This document shows, one piece after another, positions 53,993 through 62,639 of a DNA stretch of 64,000 nucleotides. The translations under genes and the position numbers were made by a program. The notes beneath the pieces are model-generated. The model saw only the letters and a program-made list of their open reading frames with translations. It made no database searches and was not told where the DNA came from. Position 1 is the first letter of the stretch, and the number at the start of each line of letters is the position of its first letter. Location: contig NZ_JADCJY010000001.1 of the NCBI RefSeq assembly GCF_014982715.1, forward strand, positions 682,001-746,000, in the 5' to 3' direction. The stretch is from Gallalistipes aquisgranensis (GTDB lineage Bacteria; Bacteroidota; Bacteroidia; Bacteroidales; Rikenellaceae).

Positions 53993-55360
53993 ATGGAAGA
54001 GACGGGAAAAAAGATAAGGAGGGACAGATACTGGATCGGAGCGTTGGGCCGTTTCCTGCGGAGCAAGTTCGATCTGGACGAGGACAAGGCCCAGCAGAGC
54101 GAGGTGGTCGAGAACATCGGCCGCGGGGTCGAGTTCCGGGGAACGAACCTCTGGGTGCTGATTTTCGCCACGTTCATCGCCTCGCTGGGGCTCAATGTCA
54201 ACTCTGCCGCCGTGATCATCGGCGCCATGCTGATCTCTCCGCTGATGGGACCGATCATGGGGATCGGCCTTTCGCTGGGTATCAACGATTTCGAGCTGAT
54301 GAAGCGCTCGCTGCGCAATTTCGGGTTCATGGTGCTGGTGAGCATCCTCACCTCGACGCTCTATTTCTGGGTCTCTCCGCTCAGTACGGCCCAGAGCGAA
54401 CTGCTGGCGCGGACGATGCCTACCACCTACGATGTGATGATCGCCTTTTTCGGCGGTCTGGCCGGTATCGTGGCCCAGTCGCGCAAGGACCGCACCTCGA
54501 CCGTGATTCCCGGCGTGGCGATCGCCACCGCCCTGATGCCGCCCCTCTGTACGGCCGGTTTCGGGCTGGCCACGGGGCAGTTGACCTATTTTTTCGGTGC
54601 ATTCTATCTGTTTTTCATCAATACGGTTTTTATCGCTTTCGCCACCTTTTTCATCGTCCGTTTCCTGAAGTACGACAAGAAGGTCTTTCTGGACAAGGCG
54701 CGGGAGCGGAAGGTGCGCCGTTCGATGATCCTCATCATCGTGGTGACGATCGTGCCCAGCGTGGTGATCGCCTACCGGATCGTGCAGCAGACGATCTTCG
54801 AGACCAATGCGGACCGGTACGTGAATGCCGTGTTCCGACTGGACCGCACGCAGGTGGTGGATTACAGGAAAACCTACAAGGGAGACGGGAAAAATTCGCG
54901 GATCGAGTTGCTGCTCATGGGTGATCCCGTTTCGGAGGATATGATCGAGAGCGCCCGGGCCCAGCTGCTCAGTTACGGGCTCTATGGAACGGAACTGACT
55001 GTGCGCCAGCCGGGGGAGATGGATAAGCTCGATTTCAGTTCGATCAACGTGAATTACGCGCAGCTTCTCGAGGAGAAGAACTGCCAGATCGCCCGTTTGC
55101 AGGAACGTCTGGAACGGTACGCCTTCGACACGGTGGCCGTGGCCGATATTTCCCGTGAGGCGGGTGTCGTGGTGGGGAACATCGCGGCGGTGTCGCTCTC
55201 CCGTGCGGTGAGGTACGACACGGCGGGCCGGCCGCTCGATACGGCGGTCGTGTGCTTGGTCAAACCGGTCTCCGCCGAATCGGGGATCGACGAGGATAAA
55301 CTGGCGAAGTGGCTGCAGGTGCGGACACGGAGTCCGAAAGTGAAGATTTATGTCGAATAG
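53993..55360 (+). CDS. DUF389 integral membrane protein
   Basis: A 455-residue protein. A soluble start (~50 residues) is followed by paired membrane segments with the family's glycine-rich repeat text (SLGLNVNSAAVIIGAMLISPLMGPIMGIG, read in pieces; GVAIATALMPPLCTAGFGLATG). A ~180-residue soluble C-terminal domain follows. The function of DUF389 is not known to me. It lies 9 bases after rsmI and abuts the inositol monophosphatase gene. Confidence 0.9.
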   Translation: MEETGKKIRRDRYWIGALGRFLRSKFDLDEDKAQQSEVVENIGRGVEFRGTNLWVLIFATFIASLGLNVNSAAVIIGAMLISPLMGPIMGIGLSLGINDFELMKRSLRNFGFMVLVSILTSTLYFWVSPLSTAQSELLARTMPTTYDVMIAFFGGLAGIVAQSRKDRTSTVIPGVAIATALMPPLCTAGFGLATGQLTYFFGAFYLFFINTVFIAFATFFIVRFLKYDKKVFLDKARERKVRRSMILIIVVTIVPSVVIAYRIVQQTIFETNADRYVNAVFRLDRTQVVDYRKTYKGDGKNSRIELLLMGDPVSEDMIESARAQLLSYGLYGTELTVRQPGEMDKLDFSSINVNYAQLLEEKNCQIARLQERLERYAFDTVAVADISREAGVVVGNIAAVSLSRAVRYDTAGRPLDTAVVCLVKPVSAESGIDEDKLAKWLQVRTRSPKVKIYVE

Positions 55361-55361
55361 T

Positions 55362-56144
55362 ATGACCGATTACAAAACGATTTGCGAGCGGGTCTGCGAG
55401 GTGGCCCGCAAGGCCGGGGAATATATAGATTCGCAGCGCAAACACTTTTCGTTCAGCGATGTGGAGTTCAAGGGTGTGCATAATATGGTCTCCTACGTGG
55501 ACAAGGAGTCGGAACGGATGATCGTAGAGGCTCTGCGCGAAATCCTGCCCGGCTCGGGTTTTATCACCGAAGAGGGAACGGCTTCCTGCCGCGGAGAGCG
55601 TTTCCGGTGGGTGATCGACCCGCTGGACGGAACCACCAATTTCGTGCACGGACTGCCGCCCTACTGCGTGAGCATCGCCCTGATGGAGGGCGAAGAGGTG
55701 GTGGCGGGCGTGGTCTACGAAGTGACGCACCGTGAGTTGTTCCATGCGTGGAAAGGTTCGGACGCCTATCTGAACGGGGAGAGAATCGTCTGCTCGAAGG
55801 TGGACCGGCTCGAAAACGCCCTGATCGCCGTGGGGTTCTCCTATGCTACGATCGCGGAGGTGGAGGATTTTCTGGACGGAATCGCCTACTACCAGCGCAA
55901 CACCGACGGTATCCGCCGCGTGGGGTCGGCTACGGCCGATCTGGTCTATGTGGCCTGCGGACGGGTGGACGCCTTCTCGCAGGTGAAGCTCTCGGCCTGG
56001 GACGTGGCTGCCGGAGCCTTCATCGCGCAGCGGGCCGGGGCCGTGGTGACGGACTATTCGGGTGGCGGGAACTTCATCTTCGGACGGGAGATCGTGGCGG
56101 CGAATCCGCTGGTGTATGACGAATTTATCAAGACCGTAAAATGA
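55362..56144 (+). CDS. suhB: Inositol monophosphatase family protein
   Basis: A Mg-dependent sugar-phosphate phosphatase of 260 residues. The metal sites are clear: ITEEGTAS (Glu pair region), WVIDPLDGTTNFVHG and SAWDVAAGAFIAQRAG. The start MTDYKTICERV (55362) fits the family N-terminus; ATG 55350 would overlap the DUF389 stop. The gene ends overlapping the next start by 4 bases, implying translational coupling. The substrate may be inositol phosphate or another sugar phosphate. Confidence 0.92.
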   Translation: MTDYKTICERVCEVARKAGEYIDSQRKHFSFSDVEFKGVHNMVSYVDKESERMIVEALREILPGSGFITEEGTASCRGERFRWVIDPLDGTTNFVHGLPPYCVSIALMEGEEVVAGVVYEVTHRELFHAWKGSDAYLNGERIVCSKVDRLENALIAVGFSYATIAEVEDFLDGIAYYQRNTDGIRRVGSATADLVYVACGRVDAFSQVKLSAWDVAAGAFIAQRAGAVVTDYSGGGNFIFGREIVAANPLVYDEFIKTVK

Positions 56145-57040
56145 AATTCTGGGCCCGGGTGCGATATTGGCTGTTGCTGAACTCCTGCCGTGCGGCGGGG
56201 GCGCTCCCCACGTGGGTTCTCTACCATTTTTTCCAGGACCTGCTCTATTTTGCGATCTACAAGATGGCGCGTTACCGGCTGAAGGTGGTGCGCGGAAACC
56301 TGCGCAACTCTTTCCCGGAAAAGACGCCCGAGCAACTGCACGAGATCGAACGGCGGTTTTACCGTCATCTTTCCGAAGTCGTGGTCGATACGGTCGATCT
56401 GGTCAATATCAGCCGCCGGGAGCTCGAGGAGAGGATACATTTCACCAATGTCGACGAGGTCGAGGCACAGATGCAGGGCAAGGATTGGATCGCTGCTCTG
56501 GCTCATTTCGGCTGTTGGGAATATTTCGGGGCGTATCAGCTCCACACCGCCTCGCAGGTGATCGGCGTCTACCGGCCCCTGCACGAGAAGGCGTTCGACG
56601 AGTATTACAAATATATGCGTTCGCGCTTCGGTCTGCGGCCGGTGGCCATGCACTGCCTTCTGCGCAACATTGTGCAGAACAAAAAGAACGGATGCCGCCA
56701 GATACTGGGGCTTATCGCCGATCAGACGCCTCCCGAGCCCGAAATCAACCATTGGTTCGATTTTCTGCACCAGCCGACCGCCTTTTTCATGGGGGTGGAA
56801 AAGTTGTCGCTCAAGTTCGGAATGCCTGTTTACGTAATGAGCCTCAGCAAAGTGAGCCGGGCGCATTACGAAGTGAGTTTCCATCCGATTTACGACGGCG
56901 TGGAGCCCGTGCAGGAGTTCGAAATCACGAAACGCTATGCCGCCGAGCTGGAGAAGATGATCCGTCGCAGTCCGGAACTGTGGATGTGGTCGCATCGCCG
57001 ATGGAAACACAAGCCCGTTCCTGCGGTTCCCGAATCTTAA
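56141..57040 (+). CDS. LpxL/HtrB-like lysophospholipid acyltransferase
   Basis: A 299-residue inner-membrane acyltransferase adding a secondary acyl chain to lipid A, or a related lipid. A hydrophobic N-terminus is followed by the catalytic H-x4-E motif as HFGCWE (His122, Glu127), then GVYRPLHEKAFDEYY and GLIADQTPP. It overlaps the upstream gene by 4 bases and precedes a GT2 gene by 13, suggesting envelope lipid or glycan assembly. Confidence 0.92.
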   Translation: MKFWARVRYWLLLNSCRAAGALPTWVLYHFFQDLLYFAIYKMARYRLKVVRGNLRNSFPEKTPEQLHEIERRFYRHLSEVVVDTVDLVNISRRELEERIHFTNVDEVEAQMQGKDWIAALAHFGCWEYFGAYQLHTASQVIGVYRPLHEKAFDEYYKYMRSRFGLRPVAMHCLLRNIVQNKKNGCRQILGLIADQTPPEPEINHWFDFLHQPTAFFMGVEKLSLKFGMPVYVMSLSKVSRAHYEVSFHPIYDGVEPVQEFEITKRYAAELEKMIRRSPELWMWSHRRWKHKPVPAVPES

Positions 57041-57053
57041 CGGAGATGTGCGT

Positions 57054-58064
57054 ATGCCGGTAGTCAAAGTCGTTATACTGAATTGGAACGGGGAGGAGCA
57101 CCTGCGCCGTTTCCTGCCTTCCGTGGTGGATGCGACCCCGGCGGAAGCGGAGATCGTGGTGGCCGACAACGGTTCGACGGACGGTTCGCTGGTCCTGTTG
57201 CGGGAGCGGTTCCCTGGGGTGACCTTGCTGCTGCTGGACCGTAATTACGGGTATGCCGAGGGATACAACCGCGCTCTCGCACAACTGGAAGCCGATTATT
57301 TCGTCCTGCTCAATTCGGATGTGGAGACGCCGCGGGGGTGGCTCGGGCCGCTGGTGGAACGGATGGAGTCCGATCCTTCGATCGTCGCCCTGGCGCCCAA
57401 ACTGCTCGCTTACGGCGACCGGGGACGTTTCGAATATGCCGGTGCGAGCGGAGGGTTTCTGGATATGCTCGGCTATCCGTTCTGCCGGGGGCGGATTCTC
57501 TCCACGCTGGAGCGGGACGAGGGACAGTACGACACGGCCCGCGAGGTCTTCTGGGCATCGGGGGCCTGCATGGTCGTGCGGGCCGGGATGTTCCGGGAAC
57601 TGGGCGGTTTCGACGGAAAGTTCTTCGCCCATATGGAGGAGATCGACCTTTGCTGGCGGGCGCAACTGCGCGGGTACCGGGTGTGGATCGAACCCCGCAG
57701 CCGGGTGTGGCATCTGGGCGGCGGGACCCTGCCCAACAATACGCCCAGGAAAATCTATCTCAATTACCGCAACAATCTGGCGATGCTCTATAAGAATCTG
57801 CCTGCCGGGCGGGTGGAGGCGATCCTCTTCCTCAGAATGGTGCTTGACGGCCTCTCCGCGCTGGTGTTCCTGTTGCAGGGCCGGCCCGACTTCTTCCGGG
57901 AGGTGTTCCGGGCCCACATGGATTTCCACCGCCGGAGGGGCGAACTGAGGGAACAGCGCCGCCGGATACAGGATGGGGCGGTGGCCTCTCCGCGGATGAT
58001 CTACGGAGGTTCGATTATCCTTCGCTATCTGCTGGGAAAGCGGCGTTTCGGGACGATGATGTGA
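57054..58064 (+). CDS. Family 2 glycosyltransferase
   Basis: A 336-residue GT-A glycosyltransferase. Signatures are VVILNWNGEEHLRRFLPSV, VVADNGSTDGSLVLL, the DXD-like LLNSDVETP and the acceptor-loop FFAHMEEIDLCWRAQLRGY, as in rhamnosyl-type GT2 enzymes. C-terminal amphipathic helices may bind the membrane. The start ATG at 57054 is preferred to a GTG two codons earlier. Last gene of the six-gene operon; acceptor unknown. Confidence 0.92.
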   Translation: MPVVKVVILNWNGEEHLRRFLPSVVDATPAEAEIVVADNGSTDGSLVLLRERFPGVTLLLLDRNYGYAEGYNRALAQLEADYFVLLNSDVETPRGWLGPLVERMESDPSIVALAPKLLAYGDRGRFEYAGASGGFLDMLGYPFCRGRILSTLERDEGQYDTAREVFWASGACMVVRAGMFRELGGFDGKFFAHMEEIDLCWRAQLRGYRVWIEPRSRVWHLGGGTLPNNTPRKIYLNYRNNLAMLYKNLPAGRVEAILFLRMVLDGLSALVFLLQGRPDFFREVFRAHMDFHRRRGELREQRRRIQDGAVASPRMIYGGSIILRYLLGKRRFGTMM

Positions 58065-58106
58065 CCGGGAGAGAGAGAAATTCGAAGTCGATAGATACCG
58101 AGATGA

Positions 58107-58141
58107 AAACACCCCCGCGGAGCAGTTTCCGGCGGGGGTGA
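58107..58141. terminator. Bidirectional terminator between GT2 and the esterase
   Basis: Stem CACCCCCGC/GCGGGGGTG (58110-58118, 58132-58140). On the minus strand it is followed by TTTTCAT; on the plus strand the T-tract is weak. It ends the convergent transcripts. Confidence 0.7.
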
Positions 58142-58194
58142 ATCGTTTCGATCGTGCCGCATGGGCACCTTTGCCTTTTTTCAGGAATGACGGG

Positions 58195-59757
58195 TCAGCG
58201 GATGATTTTCTGTCCGTTGGCATAGACGTACCGGTAGGTATCGTGCAGCTTGCCTTCGGTTTTGAGCCGGAAGTCATCGGTGCGGAACGGTGAGGCGGGC
58301 AGCGAGTCTGTATTGATGAGGTTGCCGTCCGGCACTACCGACCAACTGTAACGCACGGCTACGGGAGCGGTCACCCGGTCCGACCAGACCACGACTTTGT
58401 CTCCCTCGATCCGGGCTTCGGCCGGGACGAATTGCTGGTCTTCGCCGCATATCGTGAAACTGCGCAGTGGTTTTCCGTCAGCTGAAGCCAGTCCTCCGCA
58501 GACGAAATCGAACGTCAGGACCGCCTTGCCGTCCTCGAACGAAACACCTTTGTATATGGGGCCGGAGTAGGTCAGGTCGTATCCGTAGTTTTTGGCCAGC
58601 GCGATCAGGGCGAGACGGTGTCCCACGGGTTGTTTCTGGATGGGATGTATCTGATCGGGTTCGCCGTATCCCATAGCCATAGCCATGCCCGTATTGGGCG
58701 TGTGGAGCCAGCTCTGGAGCTGGGCCCAGCGCAGTTCGGGGAAAGTGGAGCGGTCTTGCAGCTCGGGTACCTGCACGAAATAGAACGGCATGTCGGGCTG
58801 CCGGAATATTTCACGCCACTCTTCGATCAGCGCAGGAAACAGTTTCTGGTATTGGGCGGCGCGGGTGGTGTTGGCCTCGCCCTGGTAGAAGATGACTCCC
58901 CGGATCGTCATGGGCGCCACGCGCAGGACGTTGGCGAACAAGCCCGACGGACGGCGGAAGTTTTTGGGGCCCATCGGTTCCTGGAGGCGTTTCCCCTGCC
59001 GGCCGTGAGACTGGTAATAGGTGTTCCACTCCTTGTAGTCGGCCAGCTGGCGTTCGTATTCGCCGGGGGCCATGGCCGCCATGTACCGGTCGTAATTCTC
59101 TGCGATCGGGACGAAGAGCGGGTCGGAAAGGAGCTTTTCGCGGCTCATCCATACCGAGGCGGTGGTATTGCCCTTGTAGAGGCAGATGATGCCTACCGGA
59201 ACGTTCAGTGTCTCCTGCAGTTCTTTGGCGAAATAGTAGCCCACGGCGCTCATCGAACGCACATAGTCGGTGGTGGCATGGCGCCAGGGAACGGGCTTGC
59301 AGGGCTGTGCCCCTTCGTAGGGGATTGCGGGTACATAGGCGACCCGGATGTAGGGGTTTTGCGCTTCGGCGACAGCTTTGTCGCCGTCCTTGCTCGAGCG
59401 GAGCGAAAACTCCATGTTCGACTGGCCGCCGGCGAACCATACCTCTCCCACGAGAATGTCTTCGAGCGTCGTCTTTTCGTCCCCGGCGGAGACGGAGAGG
59501 GTGAACGGGCCTCCCGCTTTCATGGCGGGCAGCTCCGTTGTCCACGCTCCTTTTTCGTCGGCCGTGGCGGATACCCGGGTGCGCAGGATGGAAACCTCCA
59601 CCCGGGTGCCGGGATCGGCCGATCCCCATACGCGGATGGGGGCTTCCCGCTGAAGTACCATGCCGGAGTTGAAAATATCGGCGAATTTCGGCGGGTTCGC
59701 CAGCCCTGCGCCTGCGGAGAGACAGAGAAATAGGGCGGAATAGAACAGTTTTTTCAT
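58195..59757 (-). CDS. Exported SGNH acetylesterase (sialate O-acetylesterase family)
   Basis: A 520-residue exported hydrolase (signal MKKLFYSALFLCLSAGAGLA). A beta-sandwich N-terminal part is followed by a SASA/SGNH domain with nucleophile Ser113 in FAGGQSNMEFS, the FYQGEANT block and the Asp/His pair in GEPDQIHP. The family includes sialate 9-O-acetylesterases and xylan acetylesterases. The neighbouring xylose operon makes acetyl-xylan plausible, but sequence alone does not decide. The start at MKKLFYS is chosen; the longer open frame overlaps xylE. Confidence 0.92.
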   Translation of the reverse strand: MKKLFYSALFLCLSAGAGLANPPKFADIFNSGMVLQREAPIRVWGSADPGTRVEVSILRTRVSATADEKGAWTTELPAMKAGGPFTLSVSAGDEKTTLEDILVGEVWFAGGQSNMEFSLRSSKDGDKAVAEAQNPYIRVAYVPAIPYEGAQPCKPVPWRHATTDYVRSMSAVGYYFAKELQETLNVPVGIICLYKGNTTASVWMSREKLLSDPLFVPIAENYDRYMAAMAPGEYERQLADYKEWNTYYQSHGRQGKRLQEPMGPKNFRRPSGLFANVLRVAPMTIRGVIFYQGEANTTRAAQYQKLFPALIEEWREIFRQPDMPFYFVQVPELQDRSTFPELRWAQLQSWLHTPNTGMAMAMGYGEPDQIHPIQKQPVGHRLALIALAKNYGYDLTYSGPIYKGVSFEDGKAVLTFDFVCGGLASADGKPLRSFTICGEDQQFVPAEARIEGDKVVVWSDRVTAPVAVRYSWSVVPDGNLINTDSLPASPFRTDDFRLKTEGKLHDTYRYVYANGQKIIR

Positions 59758-59788
59758 CGCATAGGTTTTTTTAGGATGTTGTAATATA

Positions 59789-59796
59789 CAAAGATA
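59789..59796 (-). promoter_or_regulatory. -7 element (TATCTTTG) of the esterase
   Basis: Exact TAnnTTTG on the minus strand 32 bases before the esterase ATG and directly after the xyl operon terminator, so the esterase has a separate promoter. Confidence 0.65.
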
Positions 59797-59804
59797 AGGG
59801 AATC

Positions 59805-59842
59805 GCATAAAAAAAGGCCTCCGCAGAGGCCTTTTTTTATGC
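59805..59842. terminator. Strong terminator of the xyl operon
   Basis: A perfect 17-bp inverted repeat (59805-59821, 59826-59842) with loop CGCA, containing A7 and T7 runs on either side of GGCCTC/GAGGCC. It is usable in both directions and lies 20 bases past the xylE stop. Confidence 0.92.
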
Positions 59843-59861
59843 GGACAGTCTCGGGACCGCC

Positions 59862-61289
59862 CTATTTTTTGAACAGGCCGTTCATCTCCTCGAGGGTTTT
59901 CCCCTTGGTTTCCGGAACGAATTTCCATATGAACAAGGCCGACAGGATGCCCATCAGGGCATACACCCAATAGGCGAATCCGTGGTGGAAGAGTTCGTTC
60001 AGGTAGGTCGATTTGTCCATCATGGGGAATGTCCACGATACAAGGTAGTTGGCTGTCCATTGGGCCGCTACGGCGATGGCCATTGCCTGTCCCCGGATCT
60101 TGTTGGGAAAGATTTCGGACAGCAGCACCCAGCATACCGGGCCCCAGCTCATGGCGAAGGAGGCCGTGTAGAAAAGCATGGCCAGCAGGGAGAGGATGCC
60201 CATCTGCCCGGTGAAGAAGGTGAAGCCGAGGGTCAACATGCTTACGGCCATACCCAGGCTGCCGATAATCATCAGCGGCCGACGGCCGAAACGGTCGACG
60301 GTGAAGATGGCCAGTACGGTGAACGACATGTTGATGATGCCCACGATAATGGTCTGCAGCAGGGCCGCATTGGTTCCCAGCCCCATGTTGCGGAAGATTT
60401 CGGGAGCATAGTAGAGTACCACATTGATTCCCACGAACTGCTGGAACACCGAAAGCAGGATGCCGATCACGACGATTCCCACTCCGTAGGAGAAGAGCCG
60501 GGAACGGACGGTGCCGCCCAGTGAAGCCCTGATGTCGGCGATCTCGCCGGCGGCATCCCCGCCCGTCACCTTGCGGATGATGCCGGCCGCCTTTTCCTCC
60601 CGTCCCTTCATCATCAGCCATCGCGGACTTTCGGGGATGAAGAACAGCAGCAGAAGCAGCAGCACGGCGGGGATCGTCTCCGAGAGGAACATCAGCCTCC
60701 ATCCGGTCTCCGTGATCCACTGTTCGTCGCCGCTGAGTGCGATGCCGTAGTTGACGAAGTAGACCACTACCATGCCGAAGATGATGGCGAACTGGTTCCA
60801 CGAGACGAGGCTTCCGCGTTTTTCTGCGGGAGCCATCTCGGCAATGTACATCGGCGAAAGCATCGAGGCCAGTCCCACGCCGACGCCTCCGATGATACGG
60901 TAGATGACGAAGTGGGTGATGAATTCATCCATGTGTCCCGGGGCGAATCCCATTTCGGGATAGGCGGAACCGACGGCCGATATGATGAAGAGCACGGCCG
61001 CCACCAGCAGGCTCCGCTTGCGCCCCAGCCGGGTGGCCATGAAACCTCCGATCAGTCCGCCGACGACACAGCCGATCAGGGCGCTCGATACGAGGAAGCC
61101 GAGCAGGGAACTGGCCGCCGTTTCGTCCAGGCCGAGCGGGTCGATGAAGTTGATCCCGAGGTATTTCACCGTGCCGGAAATGACCGCCGTGTCATATCCG
61201 AACAGGAGACCTCCGAGCGTGGCGACCATCGTTACGAACAGCAGGTACGGGCCGCTTTTTCTGTTTTTGTCCATGGGTTCGGGTTTCAT
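59862..61289 (-). CDS. xylE: D-xylose:H+ symporter-like sugar porter
   Basis: A 475-residue, 12-segment MFS sugar-porter protein. Motifs are GGLLFGYDTAVISG in TM1, the GGFMATRLGRKRSLL loop, PESPRWLMMKGREEKA before the central loop, QQFVGINVVLYYAPEIF in TM7, and PETKGKTLEEM at the C-terminus. Its place 18 bases after xylA makes xylose the likely substrate. Start M1 (61289) or M6 (61274). Confidence 0.93.
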   Translation of the reverse strand: MKPEPMDKNRKSGPYLLFVTMVATLGGLLFGYDTAVISGTVKYLGINFIDPLGLDETAASSLLGFLVSSALIGCVVGGLIGGFMATRLGRKRSLLVAAVLFIISAVGSAYPEMGFAPGHMDEFITHFVIYRIIGGVGVGLASMLSPMYIAEMAPAEKRGSLVSWNQFAIIFGMVVVYFVNYGIALSGDEQWITETGWRLMFLSETIPAVLLLLLLFFIPESPRWLMMKGREEKAAGIIRKVTGGDAAGEIADIRASLGGTVRSRLFSYGVGIVVIGILLSVFQQFVGINVVLYYAPEIFRNMGLGTNAALLQTIIVGIINMSFTVLAIFTVDRFGRRPLMIIGSLGMAVSMLTLGFTFFTGQMGILSLLAMLFYTASFAMSWGPVCWVLLSEIFPNKIRGQAMAIAVAAQWTANYLVSWTFPMMDKSTYLNELFHHGFAYWVYALMGILSALFIWKFVPETKGKTLEEMNGLFKK

Positions 61290-61307
61290 TCAGGTTCAGG
61301 TTTTCCG

Positions 61308-62615
61308 TTAGATATACATCGAAAGCAGCTGCTCGTATTTCTCCTGGTGGCCGCTGAGCTGTTCGGGCGTATGCTCCGTAGCGTATTCGCGCAGTTGTTC
61401 CAGAGAGAGACCGCCCTGTTCGAATTCGGCGCCCTTGCCCGAGTCGAACGATGCGTAGCGCTCCTTGCGCCATGCCTCGTAGGGCGATTCGGCGAGAATG
61501 CGGTCGGCGATCAGCAGGGCGCGGGCGAAGGTGTCCATACCGCTGATATGGGCGATGAACAGGTCTTCCACGTCGGTCGAATTGCGGCGTACCTTGGCGT
61601 CGAAATTGAAGCCCCCGTGTCCGATGCCGCCTCCGGCCAGAATGACGAGCATGGCTTCCACGGCGTCCTGCAGGTCGATCGGGAACTGGTCGGTGTCCCA
61701 GCCGTTCTGGGCGTCTCCGCGGTTTGCGTCGATACTGCCCAACATGCCGGCGTCCACGGCGCATTGCAGTTCGTGCTGGAAGGTGTGGCCGGCCAGCGTG
61801 GCGTGGTTCACCTCGATATTTACCTTGAAGTCCTTGTCGAGCCCCCAGTGGCGCAGGAAACCGATCACCGTCTCGGTGTCGTAGTCGTACTGGTGCTTGG
61901 TGGGTTCCATCGGCTTGGGCTCGATCAGGAACGTCCCTTTGAAACCCTGTTTGCGGGCATAGTCGCGGGCCATGGTCAGCATACGGGCCAAGTGCTCCTT
62001 CTCACGTTTCATGTCGGTGTTGAGCAGGGACATGTAGCCCTCGCGTCCGCCCCAGAACACATAATTTTCACCGCCGAGGGCGATGGTGGCGTCGATCGCG
62101 TTCTTGATCTGGGTGCCGGCCCAGGCCACGGCGGCGAAGTCGGGGTTCGTGGCCGCACCGTTCATGTAGCGGGCATTGCTGAATACGTTGGCCGTGCCCC
62201 ACAGCAGTTTGATGCCCGTTTCAGCCTGTTTCTGCTTGGCGTACTCCACGATGGCGTGCATCCTCCGTTCGTACTCGGCTACCGTATCGCCTTCGCGGAC
62301 GATGTCTACGTCGTGGAAACAGTAGTAGGGGGCGCCGATTTTGACGAAGAAATCGAAGGCCGAATCCATCTTGGCCTTGGCCTGTTCGATCGGATCGGAA
62401 ATGCCTTCCCAAGGGAAATGGCGGGTGACGCCTCCGAACGGATCGACTCCGTCGGCGCAGAACGAGTGCCAGTAGGCGATGGCGAAGCGGAGCTGCTCCT
62501 TCATGGTTTTGCCGCCTACGATACGGTTTTCGTCGTACCAGCGGAATGCCAGCGGATTTTTTGAATCGGGACCCTCGTAACGGATCTTGTCGAATTTTGA
62601 AAACATGCTTGTCAT
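61308..62615 (-). CDS. xylA: Xylose isomerase
   Basis: TIM-barrel metalloenzyme converting D-xylose to D-xylulose, 435 residues. The catalytic [77 protein letters not shown] and [11 protein letters not shown] blocks are all present. It lies 24 bases behind xylB. Confidence 0.98.
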   Translation of the reverse strand: MTSMFSKFDKIRYEGPDSKNPLAFRWYDENRIVGGKTMKEQLRFAIAYWHSFCADGVDPFGGVTRHFPWEGISDPIEQAKAKMDSAFDFFVKIGAPYYCFHDVDIVREGDTVAEYERRMHAIVEYAKQKQAETGIKLLWGTANVFSNARYMNGAATNPDFAAVAWAGTQIKNAIDATIALGGENYVFWGGREGYMSLLNTDMKREKEHLARMLTMARDYARKQGFKGTFLIEPKPMEPTKHQYDYDTETVIGFLRHWGLDKDFKVNIEVNHATLAGHTFQHELQCAVDAGMLGSIDANRGDAQNGWDTDQFPIDLQDAVEAMLVILAGGGIGHGGFNFDAKVRRNSTDVEDLFIAHISGMDTFARALLIADRILAESPYEAWRKERYASFDSGKGAEFEQGGLSLEQLREYATEHTPEQLSGHQEKYEQLLSMYI

Positions 62616-62639
62616 GGTCTTGATTATTTTTTGATTGGT

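Noticed and set aside
58195-60801. 868-codon open frame joining the esterase with sequence inside xylE
   Set aside because: The part upstream of MKKLFYS runs out of frame through xylE and the terminator. A signal peptide and a promoter mark the esterase start at 59757.
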